Shown: positions 27,432 through 49,392 of the stretch, one piece after another | Position numbering within the stretch: position 1 is the stretch's first letter | Layout: each line of letters starts with the position of its first letter | From: Bifidobacterium panos | GTDB taxonomy: Bacteria > Actinomycetota > Actinomycetes > Actinomycetales > Bifidobacteriaceae | DNA length: 64,000 bases | NCBI RefSeq assembly: GCF_012932445.1 | Contig: NZ_JAAIIJ010000003.1 | Span: 1 to 64,000 of the forward strand | Reading direction: 5' to 3' | Notes under the pieces: generated by a model | What the model saw: the letters and a program-made list of their open reading frames with translations, nothing else | Databases searched by the model: none | What the model was told of the DNA's origin: nothing | Made by a program: the position numbers and the translations under genes

Positions 27432-29926
27432 TACTGAGCACCCGCACACCCGCCGCCACACCCGCGTCAGGCAAGTCCGGTACGTCGTGGGCCGATTCCG
27501 CTAAATCGGCGATAAGGCTCGTCGAGAAGGAAGGCCGAGCCGTCTCGCGCACGACTCATGACTCTTGGGGGCGCATTCATTCCAATCTTGTCAACCTCTC
27601 TGTCGCGGCCGCGCTGATGCTGCTGGCCGTCAGCAATCTCATCGACGTCTATGGCGATATCGTCGGCTGGCTGTTCACTGCCACGCCCGCCACGCTGCTT
27701 GGATGCCTGATTGCACTGGCTGGCACCAAGCCATCGTTGCGCTTGTGGTGGCAACTCGTATTCCTTGCGCTGGCGCAGTTCATTATCGGCCCGATTGTCA
27801 CGATGAACGACACCACCATCGGGCATATCCTCCCATCGGCGCAGACGCTCTCAAACGGCTGGCAGCAGACGTTCGGCTCGTTCAAATATCTGATTTCGAT
27901 TGCGCCGCCGATCGGCACCGCGGACGGCTCGCTGATGGCCTTGTGGACGATTGCGCTGTGGGGCGCGTTCCTGACCGGCCTGTTCGCACTGGCGGGCAGC
28001 GGCGAGCTTTCGTTGCTCGGCGCATTGGTGGTGTTCGCAGCTTTCGCGGCCACCGCCCTGCTCGGCACCGCAACCGGTTGGCAACGTGCCGCGGCAGGCA
28101 TTGCCGCAACGCTGATTCTTATCGTATGGCTATCTGCACGCTGCCAATTGCTTCAAATTGAGCGCTGGCTCAGCTCGCTAACGATTCTCGTCTTGGCCAT
28201 TGCCTTATCCATCGGCGCATGCCTGCTCCTGCCACAGCACCGCACGATTCTGCGCAACCGATATGAGCCGCCAATCAGCCCATACGACTACACCAGCCCG
28301 CTGTCCACGTTGCGCTCGTATGTCAGCGACCATAAGGACGACACCGTGCTCACTGTGCGTGGGCTTCCGGCCGGCACGCCGGTGCGTCTGGCGGTGATGG
28401 ACCGGTTCGACGGCAATGTGTGGAACCTTTCCGATTCCGCGGAAAGCCGCGATTCGGCGAATTATCGCCGCGTGGGCACCACCATAGCCAACGAGACAGC
28501 GGGCAAGCAGTTCACCGCCACCTTCACCGTCGGCGAGGGGCTGACCGACGCCTGGCTGCCGTTGTCCGGCTCGGTCAGCTCCCTCACTTTCGCCAACCGA
28601 AAGGACGCCGGCTCGTTCTATTACAACACCGACACCAGCTCGGCGCTCTACCCGGCGAGAACTTCGCCCGGATTGACATATACGGAAACCGGTATGATAC
28701 CAAGCACGCCCTCCAACGAGGACATCGACAAAGCCGAGGTCGCTTCGATCAGCCAGCCGCAAGCCCAAGACGTTCCCGGCTCGGTCGGCAAGTTGGCTAC
28801 GGCCATCGCCGGAGGCGAGTCGAAAGGCGGTAAGGCGGCACGCGCTCTGGCCAGCAGGCTCAACAGCGAGGGCTGGTTCTCACACGGCCTCGAAGGCGAC
28901 TACCCATCGCTGCCGGGCCACGGCAACTACCGCATCGACAAACTGCTGGCCGGCACTGCCATGGTGGGAGATTCGGAGCAATACGCTTCGGCTATGGCGC
29001 TGATGGCGCGCGAACTCGGCCTGCCCAGCCGCGTAGTGCTCGGTTTCACGCCAAAAGACAAGAGCGGACAAGCCAGCGATTCGCGAACCAGCAAGGAAGG
29101 CTCGCAGACCGTCGTCAGATTCACCGGCAACGACATCGAAGCATGGGTGGAAATCAAGCTCGAGGACTACGGATGGGTGGCTTTCCACCCCACGCCGAAG
29201 GAGACGAAGGTTCCCGACGACAACCAGAATCTGACTCCCCCGAATCCCCAGACGCTGGTTCGTCAGCCTCCGGTGCCGCTGACCGACCCGCTTCGCGACG
29301 AGCAACAGGCACACGGCAAGTCCTCGCTGGCCGGCGATGAAGCGAGTCGGGATGTCAATCCGTTCTGGCGGCAGGTGGGGTTCATCGCCTCGCGCATCGC
29401 CATCTGGGGCAGCCCGTTATGGGCGTTATTGCTGACGTGCGCTGCAATTGCGCTGTTCAAAGCCATCTGGCTGTCACGTGCACGCCGGCGCGGATCTCCT
29501 CGCACACGCATCACGGCGGGCTGGTTCGTCCTCGCCACGCTTGCACGGCAAAGCGGCGCAACCGTACGCGGCACCCGACGAGATCAGGCGCGGGCCATCT
29601 CCCAGCAACTGCATATCGATGCGACCGACCTGTCCGCACTATCGAACGAAGCGGATTACGCCGCATTCTCCGGGCGCAATATGCAAGACGAACAAGCCGA
29701 AGCGTATTGGGACGAGGTGGAGCATATGCGCACCCGTCTGCTCGCTTCACTGCCCAAGTTGCGCCGCTGGCGTGCCGGACTCTCGCTGAAAGGCATGTTC
29801 ACACGCGAATCTTTTAAGCCATGGAAACCAAGCAATCAGCAAGGAGTTAAGCAATGGTTGATTATGATGATGCGGCCGCAACGGTTCAGGACGTCGATGC
29901 CGACCCGATTGTTCTGGCGAAAATAG
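27428..29926 (+). CDS. Membrane-anchored transglutaminase-like protein with substituted catalytic triad
   Basis: 832 residues. Six or more N-terminal helices (about 50-265) precede an extracytoplasmic TgpA-like transglutaminase domain (about 440-595) and a last helix near 655-680. The fold is clear from SEQYASAMALMARELGLPSR and EAWVEIKLEDYGWVAFHPTP, but alignment to the family puts Ser516 where the catalytic Cys should be, Glu571 in place of His, and His587 in place of Asp/Glu. It is therefore probably not a transglutaminase or protease but a structural or binding protein. Called tgm in descriptions of the PFNA cluster. The 3' end overlaps the next gene by 73 bases, unusually long for this operon. 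Confidence 0.85.
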   Translation: MILSTRTPAATPASGKSGTSWADSAKSAIRLVEKEGRAVSRTTHDSWGRIHSNLVNLSVAAALMLLAVSNLIDVYGDIVGWLFTATPATLLGCLIALAGTKPSLRLWWQLVFLALAQFIIGPIVTMNDTTIGHILPSAQTLSNGWQQTFGSFKYLISIAPPIGTADGSLMALWTIALWGAFLTGLFALAGSGELSLLGALVVFAAFAATALLGTATGWQRAAAGIAATLILIVWLSARCQLLQIERWLSSLTILVLAIALSIGACLLLPQHRTILRNRYEPPISPYDYTSPLSTLRSYVSDHKDDTVLTVRGLPAGTPVRLAVMDRFDGNVWNLSDSAESRDSANYRRVGTTIANETAGKQFTATFTVGEGLTDAWLPLSGSVSSLTFANRKDAGSFYYNTDTSSALYPARTSPGLTYTETGMIPSTPSNEDIDKAEVASISQPQAQDVPGSVGKLATAIAGGESKGGKAARALASRLNSEGWFSHGLEGDYPSLPGHGNYRIDKLLAGTAMVGDSEQYASAMALMARELGLPSRVVLGFTPKDKSGQASDSRTSKEGSQTVVRFTGNDIEAWVEIKLEDYGWVAFHPTPKETKVPDDNQNLTPPNPQTLVRQPPVPLTDPLRDEQQAHGKSSLAGDEASRDVNPFWRQVGFIASRIAIWGSPLWALLLTCAAIALFKAIWLSRARRRGSPRTRITAGWFVLATLARQSGATVRGTRRDQARAISQQLHIDATDLSALSNEADYAAFSGRNMQDEQAEAYWDEVEHMRTRLLASLPKLRRWRAGLSLKGMFTRESFKPWKPSNQQGVKQWLIMMMRPQRFRTSMPTRLFWRK

Positions 29927-30294
29927 CGTATGAGAATCCTGAGTTTGGTGCGAACGTCGCGGCGAATCCCAGGGCGTATCCGGGTCTGTTGCGTTGGATC
30001 GCGGAGTTCGGCGACGATCGCGCGCGTCAGGTCGCGGCCGAACGGGGATACACGACCTCCGCCTCGCCGTTGGGCGCACAGCAGCCGAACCAATACGGTT
30101 TCAGCGCCGAAATGGCCGCCAATACCACCGATCAGATGCAGATGGCGCAGATCGCCCAGACCTCCCCCGAACTGCATGCCTCGCTGGCGAGCAATCCCAA
30201 TCTGTACCCGGCGCTTGTCGACTGGCTGGCCGGGCTGGACGATCCTGCCGTCACCGCGGCCCTCGCCGCCCGCGACCAATGGGCGCAGGAATAA
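29854..30294 (+). CDS. Leucine-rich-variant (LRV-like) repeat protein
   Basis: 146 residues, no signal or membrane segment. Two copies of a helical unit, ADPIVLAKIAYENPEFGANV and MQMAQIAQTSPELHASLASN, each ending in NPxxYPxLxxWLAxxxDPA, match the variant leucine-rich repeats common in bifidobacterial and other actinobacterial proteins. It is probably a protein-interaction adaptor. AAGGAG lies about seven bases before the ATG at 29854 and is well placed, so the start is secure despite the 73-base overlap with the transglutaminase-like gene. Thirteen bases separate it from the FHA gene. Confidence 0.75.
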   Translation: MVDYDDAAATVQDVDADPIVLAKIAYENPEFGANVAANPRAYPGLLRWIAEFGDDRARQVAAERGYTTSASPLGAQQPNQYGFSAEMAANTTDQMQMAQIAQTSPELHASLASNPNLYPALVDWLAGLDDPAVTAALAARDQWAQE

Positions 30295-30306
30295 AGGAAT
30301 ACGCCG

Positions 30307-30795
30307 ATGAACACCCTGCCTTTCCCTCCCGCACCGGAACCAGGTTGGTATGCCGACGACTTCTCGGCCACCGAAAGCGCTGAAGACACCGAAGACACCG
30401 ATGCCATCGAAAGTTGGGATGGCACCGTACTGGCAAGTTCCTTCACCATCCGGCAACCGCGAACAACCTATCTGCTGCACAACGATGCGACGGGCCAATC
30501 CATCACCATCGACCGCAGCGCATTACTGGGGCGCAAACCTTCAGAAACCATCCCCGAGGGCGCGAAGTCCATCACCGTCGAAGACCCGACGCACACCATC
30601 TCGCGCAACCACGCCGCCATCAGCGTTGACACCGATGGCCAGCTGTGGATTGAGGATTACGGTTCGCTCAATGGCACCTTCATCATCCGCGACGGCAAGG
30701 AGAGCCAAGTCGCCGGCACCCCGGCCAAGCTCGACGCCCCCACGATGCTGCGCCTCGGCGACCAGTTCCTCGAACTGACCGCGCAACAGAATTAA
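30307..30795 (+). CDS. FHA domain protein
   Basis: 162 residues. An acidic N-terminal region of about 50 residues rich in Glu, Asp and Thr precedes an FHA domain with LLGRKP, TISRNHAAIS and DYGSLNGTFI, the conserved Gly-Arg, Ser-x-x-His and Asn-Gly phosphothreonine-reading elements. TESAEDTEDTD in the N-terminus offers candidate phosphorylation sites for the operon's kinase, as in GarA/OdhI-type regulators; that link is inference. RBS AAGGA precedes the ATG at 30307. It is the last gene of the seven-gene operon and is followed by a strong hairpin. Confidence 0.88.
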   Translation: MNTLPFPPAPEPGWYADDFSATESAEDTEDTDAIESWDGTVLASSFTIRQPRTTYLLHNDATGQSITIDRSALLGRKPSETIPEGAKSITVEDPTHTISRNHAAISVDTDGQLWIEDYGSLNGTFIIRDGKESQVAGTPAKLDAPTMLRLGDQFLELTAQQN

Positions 30796-30882
30796 GCAAC
30801 GGAGTTTGTGAGTCTGACCTACTAGAGGCAAGGCACCTGAAGCAAGCACCTCTAGCGGATATCCGAGCAATTCAAAATCGTT

Positions 30883-30924
30883 ATGAGTTTGGTCTGCGAT
30901 AATTCAATCGCAGACCAAACTCAT
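30883..30924. terminator. Bidirectional terminator hairpin after the kinase operon
   Basis: A perfect 18-bp inverted repeat with a 6-base loop, arm beginning ATGAGTTTGGTCTGCGAT, lies between the convergent FHA gene and the surface-protein gene ending at 30930. It lacks a T-tract on either strand. Confidence 0.75.
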
Positions 30925-30929
30925 CCGCG

Positions 30930-36950
<6,021 letters not shown>

Positions 36951-37155
36951 GATACAACTCATTTCCGACGACTGTAGGGGGCACTTTACCACCCTGTATA
37001 TTACCCCCACGGTCCCGACGCAGTGCCTACCAATCCCCTTTCGTTACAAAAGGAGAAAAACGGATATTCCACGCCAAGTTGACCAAAACGCTGCCCCCCC
37101 CTGCAAGACTCTATTTTGTTTGTTGCGTCAGCTATCTAACTTACAATCAATCAAC

Positions 37156-37168
37156 GTAAATCGTTTAC
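37156..37168 (+). promoter_or_regulatory. Dyad GTAAA-TCG-TTTAC in the protease leader
   Basis: A perfect 5-3-5 inverted repeat directly upstream of AAGGGG and the CPBP gene start. A related string, TCGTTACAAAAGGAG, occurs about 100 bases upstream. It could be an operator controlling this gene and the divergent surface protein. Confidence 0.35.
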
Positions 37169-37185
37169 AAAAGGGGTAAATGAAT

Positions 37186-38064
37186 ATGCTTAAAGCATTC
37201 AGGCGAAAGCACTCGATTCTGTTTTGTCTGGGCGTGGTTGTCGTGTGCTGGGTCATCGGGCTCAAATGCGCCGGATTCATCGAAAGAAACACACTGGGGC
37301 GCATTGGCCTCAGCGACCGTATGGAAGATGGCGTGAGCACCATTTTCTGCGATGGCCTTGTTCTTGTCATTGCCTTCCTCATATTGTGGGCGACCGACCG
37401 CCTTGCAATCGTGGGAAAGAAGGGGGCAGGATTTTTCAGAGGGCTCGCAGTTGCCGCGGTGCCGCTGAGCGTCTCTTGCCTCGGTATCGTTGCCTTTGTG
37501 ACCATGTTCCAGGTAGGCGCCGCTGAAATGGAACAAAAGCTGGGCACGCATCCTGTTTTTGACGCAGCGTCCGTGGCCACCCTCATAAGCTTCCTTTTCG
37601 TAGGAATCACCGAAGAGATGACGCTTCGCGGCATCGTGGCGGAGACGCTGCTTGAGCATTTCGGCACAAGTCGCGACGCCATCTGGAAAGCGGTCATCAT
37701 CTCGGGTGTGATGTTTGGCGTCACCCACACCATCAACCTCTTTGTTGCCAGCCCTGTGTATGTGATGGGGCAAGTCGTCTCAGCCGCAGGTGGCGGCATT
37801 CTCTATGCGGCAATTTATTTCCGAGCGGGCAACATATGGGTTGTTGCACTTGTTCATGCACTCCATGACATCATGGCATCATCAGTCATCTGGCTTGGTG
37901 GTGTCACCACTTCCTCGGCGCTTAGCATGGTAGGCGGGCCAAGTCTGTTTCCTTATGCGATGGCTGTTGTCGAAACCTTAATTGCGGTTTTTCTGCTGCG
38001 AAAGAAGAAAATCGGACAGGTCGCACAAAGCTGGCCCGAACTGGAACAGTGGCACGCCGAATAA
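37186..38064 (+). CDS. CPBP (CAAX-protease/bacteriocin-processing) family intramembrane metalloprotease
   Basis: 292 residues with about eight hydrophobic helices. The ABI/CPBP motifs are intact: EEMTLRGI (motif 1, Glu-Glu-x3-Arg), GVMFGVTHTINL (motif 2, Phe-x3-His) and ALVHALHD (motif 3 His). Such enzymes cleave membrane substrates or process peptides; some confer bacteriocin immunity. AAGGGG is nine bases before ATG 37186 and only three before ATG 37180, so the former is preferred. It is divergent from the giant surface protein, sharing a 235-base promoter region, and could act on surface or peptide substrates, but nothing proves that link. Confidence 0.87.
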   Translation: MLKAFRRKHSILFCLGVVVVCWVIGLKCAGFIERNTLGRIGLSDRMEDGVSTIFCDGLVLVIAFLILWATDRLAIVGKKGAGFFRGLAVAAVPLSVSCLGIVAFVTMFQVGAAEMEQKLGTHPVFDAASVATLISFLFVGITEEMTLRGIVAETLLEHFGTSRDAIWKAVIISGVMFGVTHTINLFVASPVYVMGQVVSAAGGGILYAAIYFRAGNIWVVALVHALHDIMASSVIWLGGVTTSSALSMVGGPSLFPYAMAVVETLIAVFLLRKKKIGQVAQSWPELEQWHAE

Positions 38065-38158
38065 AAACCACTGCACAACATGGCTGCCATGATTGCAAAG
38101 TCCCACTAGAGTCGCCAAACCGCAACGAAGAACCACTGTCTTTGTGGATTCATCAATG

Positions 38159-38195
38159 ATTCGGCCCGGAACCTTTCAAGGGTTCCGGGCCGAAT
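38159..38195 (-). terminator. Terminator of the rpoBC operon
   Basis: A perfect 15-bp G+C-rich stem, ATTCGGCCCGGAACC, with a 7-base loop starts 28 bases beyond the rpoC stop. It also faces the convergent CPBP gene and may stop transcription from both sides. Confidence 0.85.
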
Positions 38196-38222
38196 TGTTA
38201 GTCAGACGCTAGCCTTGGCGTG

Positions 38223-42275
<4,053 letters not shown>

Positions 42276-42322
42276 TGTGTTGTCCTTATCTTCCGTATCT
42301 TCCGTTCGCTATTGTCGCGCTA

Positions 42323-45883
<3,561 letters not shown>

Positions 45884-46007
45884 TGGACGTTCCTTATCGC
45901 TCGCTTATGTACGTAACTGTTCCTGAAGGAAACGCCGGCATGGCCACCATATGCCTATGCGGGCGCTCTTCCTTGTAGCGGCATGCCCGCAATATGACAC
46001 ACCTCAC

Positions 46008-46044
46008 GCAAAGTCAGCAGAGTACACCGCATAGCGGACTTTGC
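46008..46044 (-). terminator. Weak inverted repeat between the DUF4190-type gene and rpoB
   Basis: GCAAAGTC and GACTTTGC form an 8-bp stem with a 21-base loop, 53 bases after the stop of the upstream minus-strand gene and 125 bases before rpoB. It may be a weak terminator or part of the rpoB control region. Confidence 0.3.
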
Positions 46045-46097
46045 TTGCGAGCCACGTGGAATCGGCCACGAGTGTATCGAAGAATACCCCCTAGGCG

Positions 46098-46754
46098 TCA
46101 GGCGGAAAAGGTGCCGGAATTGCCGGAGGAACCGGAGCCGGAGCCATACATGGAACTGTACAGCTGAGAGTACAGGTCGAAGACGGAGATGCCGTTGACC
46201 CACATCCAGATTTGCAGGATGGTGGTGAGGATGTTGATGATGACGGCTGCGATGGCCAGGCCGCGCCCCTTCATATGGAAGGTTTTGGTGCGCCAAATCG
46301 CCAAGCCGCCAATCAACGCGGGGAGCAGGGGCAGTGAGAACGCCACCGAGCAGACGAAAGCGACAATCGCATAGGGATCCCAGCGGCCATACAGCGGGTT
46401 CTGGTTGGGGTCGTCCAGATTGATTGGCTGGAGCTGGCCCTGCTGCTGCCATGGGCCGTTGGGGTATGGGTTGTTTGGCTGGCCGTTCACGGGTTGGCCA
46501 TTGACGGGCTGTCCATTAGGTATGGGCACCTGACCATTGAGCCCGGATTGCCCGTTGACTGCCGGCTGGGCATTCGGCGCATTCCATGCGGACTGCTGGG
46601 CGTTCGTGGCATCCGTCTCTTCGCCCTCCGACTTGCCGTACAGGTACGGGTCATAGCCGGGGTATTGGCCGGCCATGGCACCGTATTCGGGTTGCTTGAA
46701 CTGGCCGTATTCGGGTTGCTGCTGCGGCGAGCCGTCACGTTGAGCGTCGTCCAT
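46098..46754 (-). CDS. DUF4190-type small membrane protein with Gln/Pro/Asn-rich N-terminus
   Basis: 218 residues. The first 115 are rich in Gln, Pro, Gly, Asn and Tyr, with repeated GQPVNGQP and QPEYG units, typical of disordered actinobacterial N-termini. Two helices follow (DPYAIVAFVCSVAF... and GRGLAIAAVIINILTTILQI) around a WRTKTFHMKGRG loop, the layout of DUF4190 proteins. The tail is Gly/Ser-rich. Function unknown. ATG 46754 is preferred to the adjacent ATG 46757 because of spacing to GGAAAGG. It lies 22 bases after pheT and is probably co-transcribed with it. Confidence 0.75.
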   Translation of the reverse strand: MDDAQRDGSPQQQPEYGQFKQPEYGAMAGQYPGYDPYLYGKSEGEETDATNAQQSAWNAPNAQPAVNGQSGLNGQVPIPNGQPVNGQPVNGQPNNPYPNGPWQQQGQLQPINLDDPNQNPLYGRWDPYAIVAFVCSVAFSLPLLPALIGGLAIWRTKTFHMKGRGLAIAAVIINILTTILQIWMWVNGISVFDLYSQLYSSMYGSGSGSSGNSGTFSA

Positions 46755-46776
46755 CATTGCCTTTCCGCTACTTAGC

Positions 46777-49386
46777 TTATGCGCGCAACTGCGCACCCAA
46801 ACGGCCAGCCGCCTCGACGATGCGGGCGCGAATCGCCTCGCTGTCGTCGGAACCTAAGGTCTTCGAAGGCGAACGGAACACCACCGCGAAGGCCAGCGAC
46901 TTCTTGCCTTCGCCCACCTGCTCGCCGGTGAATACATCGAACAGTTCGATGGATTCCAAATCCTGGCCGGCCGCTTCGCGCACGACGCTCTCCAGCTGAC
47001 CCGCGCTCACCGTGCTGTCCACCGTGAAGGCGAGATCCTGCTTGACGGGCGGGAACGTGGAGATCGGCTTGGCTTGCACCGGATTGCCGTCCAACGTGGC
47101 GAACAGGTCGGTCAGGTTCAGTTCGAATGCGGCGGAATGCGCGGGCAAGCCCAGCGCCTCGTTCACATGCGGATGGAACTCGCCCACCATGCCAACATGC
47201 TTGCCGGCCGCATCCACATAGGCGAAACGCCCGGGATGCCACTGCGCGGGCACCTGTGCGGCAGCAGGCTGGTTCAGCTCGATGGCGGCACCAAGCCGAT
47301 CGGCGATGCGGTGCACCGCTTCGACGGCATCCGACCAATCGACCTCGCGCTTGCCGCCCATCCAACCGGAGTGTTCAGCCAAGCCGGTGAGAATGCCGGC
47401 CACATGCTCGGGCTGGTCGGGAAGGCCGGCGTCGAGCGCGGCGAGCTGCTCGTCCGTAGGCTTCACCCCGCCAGGCAAAGCCGGAATCGCGGGAGCAGCC
47501 GGATCCCACAGATAGACATGCCCCAGCTCGTACAGCGACACGTTCTCCAAGCCGCGACGAATATTGCGCTGCACAGTGGTGGCAAGCGTAAGCAACACCT
47601 CGCGGCGCAAGTAAGGCCGATCGCCATACAGAGGATTGGCGATCTCGACGCTCACGCGCTTGACGGCCTCGGGATCGTAGCCAAACGCCTTGTAATCCTC
47701 GTCACCGACGAAGGGATAGCTCAGCGCTTCCACCATGCCGTATTCGGCCAGTTCGTCGGCCACACGGCGGCGGCGCAACTGGTCGGCCGTCAAACCGACC
47801 TCGCCCTCGACCGGTGCGGGGGGCACGTGCACGGGAATCTCGTCGTAGCCCACCAAACGGGCGATCTCTTCGACCAAATCGCACGGCTCGTTCAAATCGG
47901 GGCGCCAAGAAGGCGCGGTGACGGAAAACTCGCCATTGCCGCCGCCAGCCACCATGCAACCAATGTCGGTGAGGATGTCGGAGATGGTGTTCACGTCAGT
48001 GTCGAGACCGGCCACGCGCGCCACCTCGCTCGCCTTGAAATGGATGGCCGGGCGGTGAGCCGTGCGGTTGACATCCGCAGGGGTTTCGCTGGGTTCGCCG
48101 TTGCCGTATTTCGCCATGAGTTCGGCGCACATTTCGGCGGCGGCGGGCTGCAGCTGGTTATCCACACCGCGCTCGAAGCGACGGGACGCTTCGGAGGGGA
48201 TCTTGTGGCGGCGGGAGGAACGCGCAATCGACACCTGATCGAAATGCGCGGCCTCCAGCAGAATGTTCTTCGTTTCGGCGGTAACTTCGCCATACAGGCC
48301 GCCCATCACGCCAGCCAAGCCGAGGATGCGCGAGGAACGCTCGCCGTTCGGTGAATCGGTGATGAGCAGATCCTCTTCGCTTAACGCATGCTCCTTGCCG
48401 TCCAGCGTGGTGAGTTTTTCGCCTGCTTTGGCGCGACGCACCACAATCGGGCCTTCGAGCTTGTCCAAATCGTAGGCGTGCATGGGCTGGCCAAGGTCGA
48501 GCATCACGTAATTGGTGACATCCACAGCCAGGGAAATCGAACGCATGCCCGCGCGAATCAGACGGCGGCGCATCCAGCTGGGGGTGCGGGCGGACGGGTC
48601 GAAACTGCGCACGGCGCGCGCGTAATAACGGTCGCAACCGGGCACACCGTGAATCGGATTGTCGTCCTCGATGCACACCTCGATGTCGGTTGCGGCACCG
48701 GCACCCTCGGCAATCGCGGTCGGTGCTTTCTCGTTCAACGTTTCGGCCGGGTCGACGAACTGCGCGCCGGTGGAATGATGGTATTCGCGCGCCACGCCGC
48801 GATACGACAGCGTGTAGCCGCGATCCGGCGTGATGTTGATTTCCAGCAGCGGCTGATTGAGATGCAGCAGATGCATCGCGTCGTCGCCGGGCTTCAACGC
48901 CTCGTATTCCGCTTCGGTGAAACCATAGTGACGCAGCAGGATGATGCCGTTGTGGTCGTCGCCCAACCCCAGCTCGCGCTCGGAGGCGCACATGCCGTTG
49001 GAGATGTGGCCGTAGGTCTTGCGCGGCTCGATTTTGAAATCGCCGGGCAACACCGCGCCCGGAAGCGTGACGACCACTTTCTCGCCGGCGGCCATGTTCG
49101 GCGCGCCGCACACGATGCCGCGCGGCACCTTGTTGCCGTTCTCGTCGGTCTCGTTGTATTGCTCGCCCACGTCCACATGGCACCAGTTGATGGTTTTGCC
49201 GTTCTTCTGCGGCTCGGGCGTGGCGTCCACCACGTAGCCGACCACGATCGGGCCGGTGACCTGCGAGGTGTGGATCTCCTCCTCTTCCAGGCCGACCTTC
49301 ACCAAATCCTTGGCAAGCTGTTCATACGTCAGACCCTCAGGCACCTCGACGTGATCCTTGAGCCAATCGATATCAACCATAGGCAT
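46777..49386 (-). CDS. pheT: Phenylalanyl-tRNA synthetase beta subunit
   Basis: 869 residues. An N-terminal tRNA-binding OB-fold (residues about 40-160), B3/B4 editing domain, B5 domain, catalytic-like core and C-terminal anticodon-binding FDX-ACB domain (last ~90 residues) are in the usual order. The enzyme charges tRNA-Phe as an alpha2-beta2 tetramer. GGGGGAG nine bases upstream of ATG 49386 sets the start. It begins six bases after the pheS stop, so the two are one operon. Confidence 0.96.
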   Translation of the reverse strand: MPMVDIDWLKDHVEVPEGLTYEQLAKDLVKVGLEEEEIHTSQVTGPIVVGYVVDATPEPQKNGKTINWCHVDVGEQYNETDENGNKVPRGIVCGAPNMAAGEKVVVTLPGAVLPGDFKIEPRKTYGHISNGMCASERELGLGDDHNGIILLRHYGFTEAEYEALKPGDDAMHLLHLNQPLLEINITPDRGYTLSYRGVAREYHHSTGAQFVDPAETLNEKAPTAIAEGAGAATDIEVCIEDDNPIHGVPGCDRYYARAVRSFDPSARTPSWMRRRLIRAGMRSISLAVDVTNYVMLDLGQPMHAYDLDKLEGPIVVRRAKAGEKLTTLDGKEHALSEEDLLITDSPNGERSSRILGLAGVMGGLYGEVTAETKNILLEAAHFDQVSIARSSRRHKIPSEASRRFERGVDNQLQPAAAEMCAELMAKYGNGEPSETPADVNRTAHRPAIHFKASEVARVAGLDTDVNTISDILTDIGCMVAGGGNGEFSVTAPSWRPDLNEPCDLVEEIARLVGYDEIPVHVPPAPVEGEVGLTADQLRRRRVADELAEYGMVEALSYPFVGDEDYKAFGYDPEAVKRVSVEIANPLYGDRPYLRREVLLTLATTVQRNIRRGLENVSLYELGHVYLWDPAAPAIPALPGGVKPTDEQLAALDAGLPDQPEHVAGILTGLAEHSGWMGGKREVDWSDAVEAVHRIADRLGAAIELNQPAAAQVPAQWHPGRFAYVDAAGKHVGMVGEFHPHVNEALGLPAHSAAFELNLTDLFATLDGNPVQAKPISTFPPVKQDLAFTVDSTVSAGQLESVVREAAGQDLESIELFDVFTGEQVGEGKKSLAFAVVFRSPSKTLGSDDSEAIRARIVEAAGRLGAQLRA

Positions 49387-49392
49387 TGGCAA

